Assembly: GCA_964480945.1 (NCBI GenBank)
Contig: CAYZRX010000053.1
Coordinates: 1 to 27,748, forward strand
Origin: VGWB01 sp964480945
GTDB lineage: Bacteria; Bacteroidota; Ignavibacteria; UBA10030
Direction: 5' to 3'
Length of the DNA stretch: 27,748 bases
The translations under genes were made by a program, and so were the position numbers. Of this stretch, positions 7,135 to 16,154 are shown in pieces (within the stretch, counting starts at the first letter, position 1; every line of letters begins with the position of its first letter). The notes under the pieces are model-generated. The model saw only the letters and a program-made list of their open reading frames with translations, made no database searches and was not told the DNA's origin.

Positions 7135-10035
7135 ATGTTGAAATTGATTCCTCTTCCGGCACTGATGGTGGTGCTGATCCCATTGATTTTGAGCCCGAAC
7201 GTTTACGCACAGGGGAATGTGACGATACGTGGAGTGGTGAAGGATGCCCAAAGCGGCGACGCGCTGCCAGGCGCAAACGTCTTTATTGTGGGGACAGGTA
7301 TGGGTGCGGCGACTGATGTCAGGGGGAAGTACGTGATCCGCGACGTGTCGACCGGAGCCCATACCCTTCGCGCGACATACATTGGCTACAGAGCGGAGGA
7401 GGTATCTCTGAAGGTGCAGGAAGGCGTCGACATCGTTAGAGATTTCAATCTGGTTGCAGTGAGCATCGAAGGTGCACCTGTCGTGGTCACCGCACAAGCG
7501 TTGGGTCAGACCGAAGCCATTAACCAGCAGCTGACGGCCCCGTCCATCATGAACGTGGTTTCTGCCGCCCGTATCCAGGAACTGCCCGACGTCAATGCTG
7601 CTGAGTCGGTAGGGAGACTGCCGGGTGTGTCCATTCTCCGAGAGGGCGGTGAAGGTAACAAAGTTGTCATCCGCGGCCTTTCCCCGAAATATAATGTGGT
7701 CACGGTCGGTGGAGTGCGGATGACATCGACGGATCCAAATGACCGAAGCGTTGACTTGAGCATGATATCGCCAAACATGCTCGAGGGTATCCAGGTCATG
7801 AAGGCCATCACGCCCGATCAGGATGCAGACGCTCTCGGCGGGTCTGTGAATTTCACAGTGAGAGAAGCAGGGCATGGCAAGGAAGGACCTGGGTTTGATG
7901 TCCTGGCGCAGGGGGGATACAACAAGCTGAGGGATACATACAACGACTACAAGTTTGTCGGGACCGTGGATGCGCGTTTTCTGGATCAGCGACTCGGCGT
8001 TCTTGTGCAGGCCAACGTTGAGCAGAGGAATCGGAGTGACGATGCGCTGGGAGCGAGCTACTATGTGAATAGCCCGGTACTTGGCCAGTTCAATCAACCC
8101 CTCCTTAGTGGCGTGAACATTAATGAGAATACGAGAGACAGAAAGCGGGTGGGTGGAACCCTCGTGCTCGACTACGTGCTTCCTGACGGGAAGATCAAGT
8201 TCACGAATTTCTTCAACGCAGGTGACACGAAGCAACAGGTGCGTACCGAAACGTACAACGTGGGTGGCGACAAATTCTATTCGATGGTCGATACGCGGAC
8301 GAAATTGAATGTCCTCACGAATATTCTCAGCGTCGATCAGTCTCTTGGCTTCCTGAAAATGAATGCCAAGCTCTCTCATTCATACTCGGAGAACAGGCTC
8401 CCCACAAACCTGTCTGCTAGCTTCTATGAGCCGGCGAGCTTGAACAACGCCGATCCGAAGCTCCCCCCGTCGGCAATTCCTCCGTTTGCGAAAAACAATC
8501 TGGATCTCACCGTTCTTTATTCGATGAATGATTACAGCCAGACTTCACAAGACAGAGACTACACGGCTGCACTCAATTTTCACTTCGATGCCAACCTCTC
8601 GGACCAGATAACAAGCACCGTGAAGTTCGGTGGGAAGTACCGTCACAAGCTTCGGTCCTATGACTACAATGCCAGCGACGGCGCATTTTTCCTCGGGAGT
8701 GCTCAGGATACCCGCCAATGGATCCTCGACACCTTCCCCTGGATGAAGCAGATGATCCCCGGGATCACCGGTTCAGCCAATATGCCGATTACTCTTTTTG
8801 CCGATCCAAACTACAAGTACTCCACGTTCTTCGGTGGCGAGTACGAGTTTGGAACTCCGATAGACATTGATCTCATGTGGAAGGTGTTGGATGTTGCCAG
8901 GGCTCATGGGACTCTTGAGGCTTACCACTACAACGATTTCAACTCTAACGTAAACGACTACTCCGGAACCGAAGATGGGACAGCAGGCTATGTGATGGCC
9001 GACGTGAATATCGGTCCGCTAATCAAGTTGATCCCGGGCGTTCGATACGAGCGGCTGAAAACGTCCTACACCGCCCCTCGCGGCACTTCCGCAGTCACCG
9101 GGGTAAGGTATTACTATCCTCACCACGATACGACGATGGATCGGACGCACGACTTCTGGCTCCCGATGGTGCATCTCCGGTACAAGCCGCTGGATTGGTG
9201 CGACGTGCGCTTTGCGTATACCCAGACACTCACGTATCCGGACTTCATTTCCATAACACCCTTGATAGACATCGGCACCAGCTCTGTTAGCTGGCACAAC
9301 GTCGATCTGAAACCGGCCCGATCGCAGAACTTCGACCTGTACGCGTCGTTCTACGGTACCGGCATCGGGTTGTTTACAGCCGGTGCGTTTCTGAAGCGGA
9401 TTGACGATTTGATTTTCTATGCCGCCAATCGCGTGATCGTCGACCCGAGCAAGTATGAAGACCTTGGGCCGGGCCAGTTGAATCTTTTCATTAACACCTA
9501 CCTCAATAACCCAAACCGGGTGGATCTCTGGGGACTTGAGTTCGACTGGCAAACTCATTTCTGGTACTTGCCCGAACCATTCACAGGCTTGGTGTTGAAT
9601 ATGAACTATACGCATGTGTTTTCAGAGGCGAAGTATCCTCAGACGAATGTTTACACCACGTATTTTCCGAGATTCACCAAGACAATTGTTGACACTTTCT
9701 ATATCGCCCGGCTGGTTAACCAGCCCAGAGACGTCGCCAACCTCTCAATTGGCTACGACTACGCGGGCTTTTCCGCTCGAGTGTCCATGCTTTATACGTC
9801 CGACATATTCAGCACCCCGAACTTCTGGCCAGATCTGGACCAGAACACGTCGAAGTACATCCGATGGGATCTTGCCGTAGAACAGGAGCTCCCATGGTTT
9901 GGGGTGCAGGTGTTCTTCAACCTCAATAACATCAATGCCAGACACGACCAGGTATTGGTCCAGGGTTCGCAATTCCCGGCCTCCGAGCAGGATTACGGCT
10001 TGACGGCGGACCTCGGCCTGCGCTGGAGGTACTGA
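7135..10035 (+). CDS. TonB-dependent outer-membrane receptor
   Basis: A 966-residue receptor that imports a ligand across the outer membrane using TonB energy. A signal peptide (1-25, ending VYAQ) precedes a CarboxypepD_reg-like beta-sandwich (about 28-110, with LPGANVFIVGTGMGAATD and GKYVIRDV). The plug domain (about 135-245) shows AAESVGRLPGVSILREGG, VVIRGL and DADALGGSVNF, typical of the sugar-type TonB receptors first described in Caulobacter-like bacteria rather than canonical SusC. The rest is a beta-barrel ending in an aromatic residue (LGLRWRY). The start is fixed by a strong Shine-Dalgarno (GGAAGGAG). No SusD-like lipoprotein follows; the next gene is the T9SS-sorted protein. The ligand is not predictable, though the surrounding glycosidases suggest an oligosaccharide. 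Confidence 0.93.
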   Translation: MLKLIPLPALMVVLIPLILSPNVYAQGNVTIRGVVKDAQSGDALPGANVFIVGTGMGAATDVRGKYVIRDVSTGAHTLRATYIGYRAEEVSLKVQEGVDIVRDFNLVAVSIEGAPVVVTAQALGQTEAINQQLTAPSIMNVVSAARIQELPDVNAAESVGRLPGVSILREGGEGNKVVIRGLSPKYNVVTVGGVRMTSTDPNDRSVDLSMISPNMLEGIQVMKAITPDQDADALGGSVNFTVREAGHGKEGPGFDVLAQGGYNKLRDTYNDYKFVGTVDARFLDQRLGVLVQANVEQRNRSDDALGASYYVNSPVLGQFNQPLLSGVNINENTRDRKRVGGTLVLDYVLPDGKIKFTNFFNAGDTKQQVRTETYNVGGDKFYSMVDTRTKLNVLTNILSVDQSLGFLKMNAKLSHSYSENRLPTNLSASFYEPASLNNADPKLPPSAIPPFAKNNLDLTVLYSMNDYSQTSQDRDYTAALNFHFDANLSDQITSTVKFGGKYRHKLRSYDYNASDGAFFLGSAQDTRQWILDTFPWMKQMIPGITGSANMPITLFADPNYKYSTFFGGEYEFGTPIDIDLMWKVLDVARAHGTLEAYHYNDFNSNVNDYSGTEDGTAGYVMADVNIGPLIKLIPGVRYERLKTSYTAPRGTSAVTGVRYYYPHHDTTMDRTHDFWLPMVHLRYKPLDWCDVRFAYTQTLTYPDFISITPLIDIGTSSVSWHNVDLKPARSQNFDLYASFYGTGIGLFTAGAFLKRIDDLIFYAANRVIVDPSKYEDLGPGQLNLFINTYLNNPNRVDLWGLEFDWQTHFWYLPEPFTGLVLNMNYTHVFSEAKYPQTNVYTTYFPRFTKTIVDTFYIARLVNQPRDVANLSIGYDYAGFSARVSMLYTSDIFSTPNFWPDLDQNTSKYIRWDLAVEQELPWFGVQVFFNLNNINARHDQVLVQGSQFPASEQDYGLTADLGLRWRY

Positions 10036-10310
10036 GACACGCATGCCTGACTCAGATGAGGTCCGGAGAAGTGGTGACCGCTTCAGGTTCCACGCAATTC
10101 ATGCTTCACACATCTCTACTGAAAGGAGGTGGTGGTCCGAACAAAACTGATAAGGGGAGGGGAAACAGGCAATGATTCAACGATCCTTCGATTCCGCTCA
10201 ATCGATGGGGTCTTGAGTTGGGAGACGAATTCAACGAAGCCAGTCGAACAGAAGGATGTTCTTCCATCGACCAATCTGGCCTTCGAGTTCAACAAATAAG
10301 GAGGATCATT
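10036..10310 (+). other. Gap between receptor gene and T9SS protein gene
   Basis: This 275-bp gap holds no terminator, so the two genes may be co-transcribed. A near-palindrome (GAAGTGGTGACCGCTTC, 10069-10085) and an isolated AAAGGAGGTG (10122-10131) without a correctly spaced start codon are visible. A 14-codon frame at 10172-10216 is the only ATG-initiated peptide with a purine-rich stretch in front and is probably not meaningful. Confidence 0.5.
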
Positions 10311-11984
10311 ATGAAGCTCACTTTCATAGCACTCCTGGTGATGAGCGTGGTTATTCTCATCGTTGCGTTTCCAGTGAGATCTTTTGCTCAGGATACGCTG
10401 GATGTGCCCAACATCATAGGCGGGGACCCTGTTGGAGCCATCAACAAAACAATCCTCGGGGACACCCTTGCAAATGGCCAGCCGGTGAATCCAAACCGTG
10501 TGTACAGGCTGGCGCGCGGTTTGCTATACTATGCCAGCGGCATCATGGAGATTCGACGTGATGTCATTATTATGGCCGACGACCAACCGGCAGCGACGAA
10601 ACCTCCGGTCATAGCGCCTGCGATCTTGCAGGATGGCAGTACGGCGCCGGCACCACTGTTCCGATTCTACAAGAATGCCACAGTGAAGAACCTCTATATG
10701 ACACGCATTCGCCCTGATACGGTAGGCGCCGGGCTAGACTACAGCCAAGCCATCGCGATCAACGGTGACAGCACAAGGATCATCGTAAAGGGCTGTATCT
10801 TTGATGGATGGGGCTCAGGCGCCATTTTCAAAGGCGCGATCTTCAATAAGATCTACATAACGGACTGCATCTTCAGGAACATGTTCAACGGTACTGGTTC
10901 GTGGTTCGGCGGATGGGCCTTCGAAAGCGGCGCAACCCCGGGTGACACCGTTGTCATGGTGAACAACACGACGTTCAACAGCGGCTCGTATCTGTTTGTT
11001 CCCAACAGAAATATCACGACCTATAGCCGTGTCGAACACAATACCATGTTCACGAATCATGTTAACCCGCTCTATGCTCCGTATATGTCGAACGCCACGG
11101 TTAGGTCCAACATCTTCTGGGGAACCCTGGCGATGGGTCAGTCACAAGAAGAGATCACGGGCGGGTGGTTCGACTGGAAGGGCGCACCATCATCCACAAT
11201 TAGTATCGATACACTTCCTCCGACTCTGGGATTCGCTGAAGCGAATAGATCGGTTACCGTCACAAACAACGTCTATTTCTGGCCGCAGGCGTTTTATGAT
11301 CAATGGACCAACGTGTACAAAGATACACTCACCCCTCCGGTATGGATGAACACGAGAACACTTGGTATGTTCGGTGACAAGACCACCTGGCCGAATCTCT
11401 ATACCGATGCTACTAACCAGAATGTGGATCCCGGATTCGATGCCACTATGACGAATACCGTCGTCACGAACTTATTGGCGTATTGCCGACGCCAACGTGG
11501 CGATCTCACGGCACCGAATACGCAGTTCTACAATCCTGCTGGTGGCGATTTGTTCGACGTTGCCTGGCCATTGCCGGAAAATCTGGCCTATTCGAATACA
11601 GCGCTGCAGACCGCAGGTCATGATGGGTTCCCGGTTGGTGATCTGAACTGGTTCCCGACCAAGAAAGCCCAGTGGCTCCTGACCGACGTGCAGAGCGATG
11701 AGTCGGCTGGGGTACCGACTCAATTCGAATTGTTACAGAACTATCCCAATCCGTTCAACCCATCCACGCAGATCAGGTATGCTCTTGGCCAATCGGGCAA
11801 GGTGAGCCTCAAAATCTACAGTGTCACCGGCCAACTCGTGCAAACCGTTGTGGATGGCGTCGAACAGGCAAAGGGAAGCTACACTGTTGACGTGAACATG
11901 AGCAACCATGCCAGTGGCGCCTATTTCTATGTTCTGCAACAGGGTGCTAACAGGCAGGTGAAGGCGATGATTTTGCTGAAGTAA
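10311..11984 (+). CDS. Secreted probable beta-helix protein with T9SS sorting domain
   Basis: A 557-residue exported protein. The ATG at 10311 has a canonical AAGGAGG and begins a signal peptide (1-26, ending SFAQ); the longer open frame from 10218 is rejected. The middle (about 110-330) alternates short strands with Asn-rich turns (for example VKGCIFDGWG, ITDCIFRNMFNG, VNNTTFNSGSY, VEHNTMFTNH, VRSNIFWG), the look of a right-handed parallel beta-helix as in polysaccharide lyases or pectate-lyase-like folds. Residues about 467-557 form a Por/T9SS type A C-terminal domain: NYPNPFNPST, VSLKIYSVTGQLVQTV, ASGAYFYVLQ, and a Lys-rich end. It should be exported through the outer membrane and attached to the surface or released. 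Catalytic residues cannot be assigned, so it may be a lyase, an adhesin or a binding protein. Confidence 0.85.
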   Translation: MKLTFIALLVMSVVILIVAFPVRSFAQDTLDVPNIIGGDPVGAINKTILGDTLANGQPVNPNRVYRLARGLLYYASGIMEIRRDVIIMADDQPAATKPPVIAPAILQDGSTAPAPLFRFYKNATVKNLYMTRIRPDTVGAGLDYSQAIAINGDSTRIIVKGCIFDGWGSGAIFKGAIFNKIYITDCIFRNMFNGTGSWFGGWAFESGATPGDTVVMVNNTTFNSGSYLFVPNRNITTYSRVEHNTMFTNHVNPLYAPYMSNATVRSNIFWGTLAMGQSQEEITGGWFDWKGAPSSTISIDTLPPTLGFAEANRSVTVTNNVYFWPQAFYDQWTNVYKDTLTPPVWMNTRTLGMFGDKTTWPNLYTDATNQNVDPGFDATMTNTVVTNLLAYCRRQRGDLTAPNTQFYNPAGGDLFDVAWPLPENLAYSNTALQTAGHDGFPVGDLNWFPTKKAQWLLTDVQSDESAGVPTQFELLQNYPNPFNPSTQIRYALGQSGKVSLKIYSVTGQLVQTVVDGVEQAKGSYTVDVNMSNHASGAYFYVLQQGANRQVKAMILLK

Positions 11985-12003
11985 TGTTCCACGAGTTACA
12001 TGT

Positions 12004-12060
12004 CGGACCCATCCGTGACACCGGCGCTGGCCTTCGTCGCGATGGGTCCGATCCTTTTTT
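12004..12060 (+). terminator. Strong Rho-independent terminator
   Basis: CGGACCCATC (12004-12013) pairs perfectly with GATGGGTCCG (12041-12050), followed by ATCCTTTTTT. It closes the receptor/T9SS transcription unit. Confidence 0.9.
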
Positions 12061-12353
12061 GTCCTGTCGCCACCTTCCCGCACACCGGATTGTTGGGCAG
12101 CCGGGTGGGGTATTGCCCGGTCCGGATGATGCTTTTCGCTCGTGTTGTTCCCTCCTGCATCTCACCAGAGCATTCTTGTTCTCTCCTCTTTCGATGGCAA
12201 TGACCCGGCGTAGGGGTCGACCGTGGTGTTCGAAAAGCGCATCCGGAGCGACACGGCATTTGATGTTCAAGCCGGTCAGAAGGTGAACCGTGAGCTGATG
12301 TAGGACCGCAGTGGCACATGCGGTCTGGATTCTCCCATTCAAGGGAGTTCGTT
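12061..12353 (+). other. Intergenic region before the OCD-family gene
   Basis: About 290 bp with no supported gene. GGGCA (12095-12099) and TGCCC (12114-12118), nested in CCGGA (12085-12089)/TCCGG (12121-12125), could fold. A tighter stem, GACCGCA (12304-12310) with TGCGGTC (12319-12325) and an 8-nt loop, lies just ahead of the AAGGGAG Shine-Dalgarno. I found no convincing promoter. Confidence 0.45.
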
Positions 12354-13328
12354 ATGGCAGAACAACGGATCCTGTACCTTTCACAGTCCGACGTCGTTTC
12401 GCTTGGCGTGACGATGAAGGAAATCATCGACGCGTTGGATATCGCATTCCTTGAACACGGCAACGGACGCGTGGAAATACCGCCCAAACCCGGTGTGCAC
12501 ACACAGCCCGACGCATTCATTCATGCGATGCCTGCGTACATCCCCGTGCTCCATTCCGTCGGGATGAAGTGGGTCAGCGGCTATCCCAACAACTACAAGC
12601 GCGGCTTGCCATATATTTCCGGCTTGTTGATCCTCAACGACGAAATCACCGGTATTCCGCTTGCCGTGATGGACTGCACCTGGATCACGGCGATGCGCAC
12701 CGGTGCGGCGACTGCAGTGGCGGCAAGGTACCTTGCGCGGCCGGAGTCCGAATCGGTCGGCATACTCGGGTGTGGCGTGCAAGGGCGCAGCAACCTTGAA
12801 GCGCTGAACGTATTGTTTAAGATCAAGCGGATCGTTGCCTACGATGTGCTGCCTGAACAGGTCGATCGTTTTGCTGAGGATGTGCAGCAGTTGTATGGCC
12901 TGCCAGTCGTCAAGGCAAAGCAGCCACGTGACGCAGTAGACGGACTGGATATGGTTGTGACCGCTGGGCCGATTCTGCACAAGCCCCACGCAACAATCAA
13001 AGCCGGCTGGCTGAAGGAAGGTGCGTTCGCTTCCCTCATCGATTTCGACTCGTACTGGGATGGGCCTGCAATGAAGGAGACGAGCATGTTCTGCACAGAC
13101 GACGTGCCGCAGTTGGAATACTACCGCTCGGTCGGCTACTTTAAGGAGATCCCGCCAATCTATGCGAGCCTGGGCGAGTTGGTTGCAGGCAAGAAATCTG
13201 GACGCGAAAGCGCCAGTGCGCGAACGATGACGTGCAACCTCGGTCTCGCGCTCGAGGACATGGCGACTGCGCCTATCGTCTACAAGCGTGCGCTGGAACG
13301 CGGCGTGGGGACGTGGTTAAAATTGTAG
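12354..13328 (+). CDS. Ornithine cyclodeaminase / mu-crystallin family protein
   Basis: A 324-residue NAD(P)-dependent enzyme of the OCD family, whose members include ornithine cyclodeaminase, alanine dehydrogenase and imine/ketimine reductases. SVGMKWVSGYPNN (68-80) holds the conserved catalytic-region Lys72, MRTGAATAVAARYLA (114-128) is the family signature and GILGCGVQG (136-144) is the Rossmann dinucleotide motif. The ATG at 12354 follows AAGGGAG; an upstream in-frame ATG at 12318 falls in the leader hairpin. The gene ends 13 bp before the GH84 gene, so they are probably co-transcribed. The true substrate, likely an amino or imino acid, cannot be read from sequence. Confidence 0.88.
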   Translation: MAEQRILYLSQSDVVSLGVTMKEIIDALDIAFLEHGNGRVEIPPKPGVHTQPDAFIHAMPAYIPVLHSVGMKWVSGYPNNYKRGLPYISGLLILNDEITGIPLAVMDCTWITAMRTGAATAVAARYLARPESESVGILGCGVQGRSNLEALNVLFKIKRIVAYDVLPEQVDRFAEDVQQLYGLPVVKAKQPRDAVDGLDMVVTAGPILHKPHATIKAGWLKEGAFASLIDFDSYWDGPAMKETSMFCTDDVPQLEYYRSVGYFKEIPPIYASLGELVAGKKSGRESASARTMTCNLGLALEDMATAPIVYKRALERGVGTWLKL

Positions 13329-13341
13329 GAAGGAGCACAGT

Positions 13342-14664
13342 ATGGGCATCTCACGCGGATTATGTCTTCTGACACTTGCCTTTTTCATTGTTTCTCCCGT
13401 GACAGGCCAGCTGTCACAGCCGACTGCCTTCCCTTCCCTTGTTGTGAAACTACCGGACTCGCCAAAAACGCTGCCGGAACCGCTCCCGGCTGGACAGAAG
13501 GAGCCGGGGTTCAAACTGCGCGGCATCAAAGGATGGATGTGGAAACCGGAGCAGTATCTTGCCGAGATCCCCGTTCTTGCGGAATACAAGATGAATTTCT
13601 TGATGAACTGTTATGCGTCAATGTGCGACATCGAGAACTTCAAGTGGGGCGAACCGGGGTGCAACCGCTGGTGGGAGCCTCTGCCGGACTCCAAGAAGAA
13701 AGCCTACGAAGAGATCGTCCAGAGCTGTGTGAAACACGGAATTCAGTTCTGCTTCAGTATGAATCCGAACCTCAGTTCAAAACGTTTTGCCGACCCTGAC
13801 AAGCCGGAAGACTTGGACAGCCTGTGGCAGCACTTTCGGTGGATGCAGGGTCTCGGCGTGAAATGGTTCAACATCAGCTTGGATGACATCAGCCAGGGCA
13901 TAGATGCGAAGAAACAGGCTACACTGGTGAACGAAATCTTCCGGCGCTTGAGGACGGCAGACCCCGAGGCTCGGATGATCTTCTGCCCCACATTCTATTG
14001 GGGCGACGGGACAAGTCCCGATGTGGAAAAATACCTAAGGATATTAGCAGCGGAACTAGATAAAGATGTCTACGTTTTCTGGACCGGCGATCAGGTGGTG
14101 ACACCCCGTATCACACGCAAAGCGGCGGAAAGTTACCGGAAGATCGTCGCTCACCGTATGATTCTGTGGGACAACTATCCAGTCAACGATAACAACCCGA
14201 CGATGCATCTGGGACCGGTGACCGGACGCGATGGGGATCTGTGTGAAGTGATCGATGGCTATATGAGCAATTCGCTCTGCCCCCAGAACGAGATAAACAG
14301 GATCCCGATGCTCACATGTGCCGATTACGCCTATAATCCTCGTGCCTACGATCCGGCGCGTTCCATCGGCCAGTCTATCGTCCATATGGTACGTACGAAG
14401 GAACAGCGGCGGGTTCTCAAGGACGTTGTGGAGGCATACCCAGGGATGCTCCTTTATGCTAAGGGGACGAGTTACAACCCCGTGCGCGAGCGGGCTGCGG
14501 ATCTGGCGAAGCAGCCCGGAGGCAAGTCTCAGCTAAAGCACTACAGAGCTCGCGTGGAAGCGCTCCTCAAAAGGTTCCGCAGCGCATTTCCCGACCAGTT
14601 CAAGGCCTGCGCAAAGACCCTTGCGGACGACGTCGCATGGCTCCAAGCCAACCTTCAAAAATAG
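13342..14664 (+). CDS. Exported GH84-family beta-N-acetylglucosaminidase-like protein
   Basis: A 440-residue exported protein resembling the NAGidase domain of GH84, which removes beta-linked GlcNAc by substrate assistance using two adjacent aspartates. A signal peptide (1-22) is followed by the TIM-barrel region. The catalytic pair is probably Asp181-Asp182 in NISLDDIS. VFWTGDQVVTPRIT (245-258) and ILWDNYPVNDNNPTMHLGP (274-292) match the family's substrate-binding strands. The usual N-terminal and C-terminal accessory domains are absent, so this is close to a minimal catalytic unit. GGAAGGAG precedes the ATG. It sits between an OCD-family gene and a CBM9-like gene. Substrate could be GlcNAc-containing glycan; a related sugar is possible because the first barrel strand (RGIKGWMW) departs from the usual family sequence. 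Confidence 0.8.
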   Translation: MGISRGLCLLTLAFFIVSPVTGQLSQPTAFPSLVVKLPDSPKTLPEPLPAGQKEPGFKLRGIKGWMWKPEQYLAEIPVLAEYKMNFLMNCYASMCDIENFKWGEPGCNRWWEPLPDSKKKAYEEIVQSCVKHGIQFCFSMNPNLSSKRFADPDKPEDLDSLWQHFRWMQGLGVKWFNISLDDISQGIDAKKQATLVNEIFRRLRTADPEARMIFCPTFYWGDGTSPDVEKYLRILAAELDKDVYVFWTGDQVVTPRITRKAAESYRKIVAHRMILWDNYPVNDNNPTMHLGPVTGRDGDLCEVIDGYMSNSLCPQNEINRIPMLTCADYAYNPRAYDPARSIGQSIVHMVRTKEQRRVLKDVVEAYPGMLLYAKGTSYNPVRERAADLAKQPGGKSQLKHYRARVEALLKRFRSAFPDQFKACAKTLADDVAWLQANLQK

Positions 14665-15452
14665 CCTTGAGAGCACCCTTGCTCACGAGTTTGCATCCTG
14701 TGAGTCCAGTCTCTTCCCTACGTTCTATATCGATCAGAACCTGCCTGATTCTGGGCTTTTTCGCTTTCCTTTTTCAGCAGAAGGGTTTTGCAGGTATGGA
14801 TACGGGAGATACATTGAAGGTATATGCAACCCCCGATTTCCCCCTGAACGGAAAAGGAGACCATGCACATTGGGCACGGACAGACTGGCATTCTTTGCAG
14901 CAAATAGATTCAGGAGTGACAGGGTATACTACGCGGTTCAAAATTCTCTATTCCCCGAGCGGCATCTATGTACTGTTCCAGGGTATCGACAAAAAGATCA
15001 CCACTCAATTTACGGAAGACTTTGCAGATCTGTTCAAGGGAGATGTATTTGAAGTGTTCTTTCATCCAGAACCGACCACCCCGTTGTATTTTGAATACGA
15101 AATAAACGCATTGGGTAAGGAATTGGTCTTGATGATACCCAACATCAATGGGAAGTTCATGGGACGGCGCCCCTGGCATTATGAAGGTAATCGCAAAGTA
15201 TTGAAGCAAGTGTCTATCGAAGGTGGTGGAGCCCTTCCTGGCGCTGCCATTCAATCTTGGTCGGCCGAATTGTTTATCCCGTATGCGCTATTGCTACCCC
15301 TCGGAAATGTTCCACCTACACGGGGCATGTGCTGGAAAGCCAATTTTTGCAGGCTGGATTACGATACTGGGAGAATGATCAAGTGGTCTTGGTCGCCCAT
15401 TCAAATCAGTTTCCATGAGGTTCGGGCCTACAGGACAATTGAATTTCAATAA
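14637..15452 (+). CDS. Secreted CBM9-like carbohydrate-binding protein
   Basis: A protein of up to 271 residues resembling the stand-alone CBM9-like (DOMON-type) family: YATPDFPLNGKGDHAHWARTD, IYVLFQGIDKKI, FKGDVFEVFFHPE, FEYEINALGKELVL and the late WKANFCRLDY are the usual core strands of these beta-sandwiches. A hydrophobic stretch (CLILGFFAFLFQQKGFAG) is a likely signal peptide. The ATG at 14637 overlaps the GH84 gene by 28 bp; an in-frame GTG at 14700 would place the hydrophobic stretch closer to the N-terminus and avoid the overlap, and neither has a strong Shine-Dalgarno. Overlap with GH84 suggests a joint role, perhaps glycan capture. Base composition is visibly more AT-rich from here to about 16.15 kb. 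Confidence 0.7.
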   Translation: MAPSQPSKIALRAPLLTSLHPVSPVSSLRSISIRTCLILGFFAFLFQQKGFAGMDTGDTLKVYATPDFPLNGKGDHAHWARTDWHSLQQIDSGVTGYTTRFKILYSPSGIYVLFQGIDKKITTQFTEDFADLFKGDVFEVFFHPEPTTPLYFEYEINALGKELVLMIPNINGKFMGRRPWHYEGNRKVLKQVSIEGGGALPGAAIQSWSAELFIPYALLLPLGNVPPTRGMCWKANFCRLDYDTGRMIKWSWSPIQISFHEVRAYRTIEFQ

Positions 15453-15481
15453 AGTGCCCACTACTCAGTAGATCAAGTCCG

Positions 15482-16150
15482 ATGAAAACAAACACCTGAC
15501 TACTCCTTTTCTCTTTAGCCGCAGCCATTGGTTTTGCACAAACGAATACAACGCACATTGTTCGATCAGCTACACAATTCAATGGCTATACCAACTATTG
15601 GCACGATGACTACAAGAATGCGTATCGGTATGGCAGTTTGTTTAAGGTTGCCCAACTGGATATAGAAAAGACAATAGCTCAAAGTAGAATAAATGTTGCA
15701 GAAGACCTTCACTTGAGTGGATTGGATATGGAAGAAGGGTTTACGGATTATCTGCTGCAGCATGATTTTCAAATCGCATCACAGCTTTCCGTCGCGGACA
15801 TTCGGCAAAGATCAGCGCACAACAACTTACTGGTACTGCTTACACCTGCCGATGAAGCTGCAAAGCACGATATCCACAACACCCATTAGCGTGAACCTCT
15901 TAAGAGCCACCAATTAGGCGCAGCCGATTTCACAGACATCAAAGCTTTTCTTGCACACGTCGGTGATCACAAAGTTGCATTTGTTGTCTCAAACGATGTC
16001 GATGCAGCTAAGAGGACGGTTCAGTTGGTTGAGCAGAAGGTGGAAATCATGCACGACTACCGTTTACACAAAGGTTGGTTTGGTGCAGAAACCTTGTTGA
16101 AAAGTGTCAGCGACGCAGGTGCCGTCACCGGCAACCAGTGCAAGTCGTTG
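15482..16150 (+). pseudogene. Decayed gene for an exported protein, in-frame stops and frameshifts
   Basis: One frame reads as protein almost continuously from ATG 15482 but is broken by TGA at 15497 and TAG at 15887. Just after the start comes a signal-peptide-like stretch (LLLFSLAAAIGFAQ); the following sequence (YTNYWHDDYKNAYRYG, FTDYLLQHDFQIASQL, FVVSNDVDAAKRTVQLVEQK, HKGWFGAETLLKSV) has normal composition for a folded protein. Around 15880-15915 the adjacent frame supplies a better join (TPISVNLLRATN), suggesting two compensating frameshifts. Coding character fades near 16130-16150, where it runs into a truncated gene on the other strand. I do not recognise the family. Sequencing or assembly indels are the alternative to true decay. 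Confidence 0.65.
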
Positions 16151-16154
16151 GCCG

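Noticed and set aside
6694..8379. 561-codon open frame on the minus strand
   Set aside because: It lies antisense to the TonB receptor and its leader, has no recognisable domains and is rich in His/Arg/Val, as expected of a shadow frame in G+C-rich coding DNA.
10172..10216. 14-codon ATG peptide in the same gap, possible leader peptide
   Set aside because: No runs of a regulatory amino acid and no attenuator hairpin after it.
10129..10299. Short open frame (about 56 codons) ending just before the T9SS gene's Shine-Dalgarno
   Set aside because: The perfect AAAGGAGGTG in front is too close to the GTG codons to serve them, there is no ATG, and the protein resembles nothing known to me.
11984..12286. 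100-codon plus-strand open frame after the T9SS gene
   Set aside because: It runs through the strong terminator hairpin at 12004-12060, so it would not be transcribed from upstream, and lacks family features.
15482..16150. Stop-codon recoding (for example TGA read as an amino acid) in the broken gene
   Set aside because: A second stop is TAG, frameshifts are also apparent, and neighbouring genes use TGA as a normal stop, so decay or sequence error is simpler.
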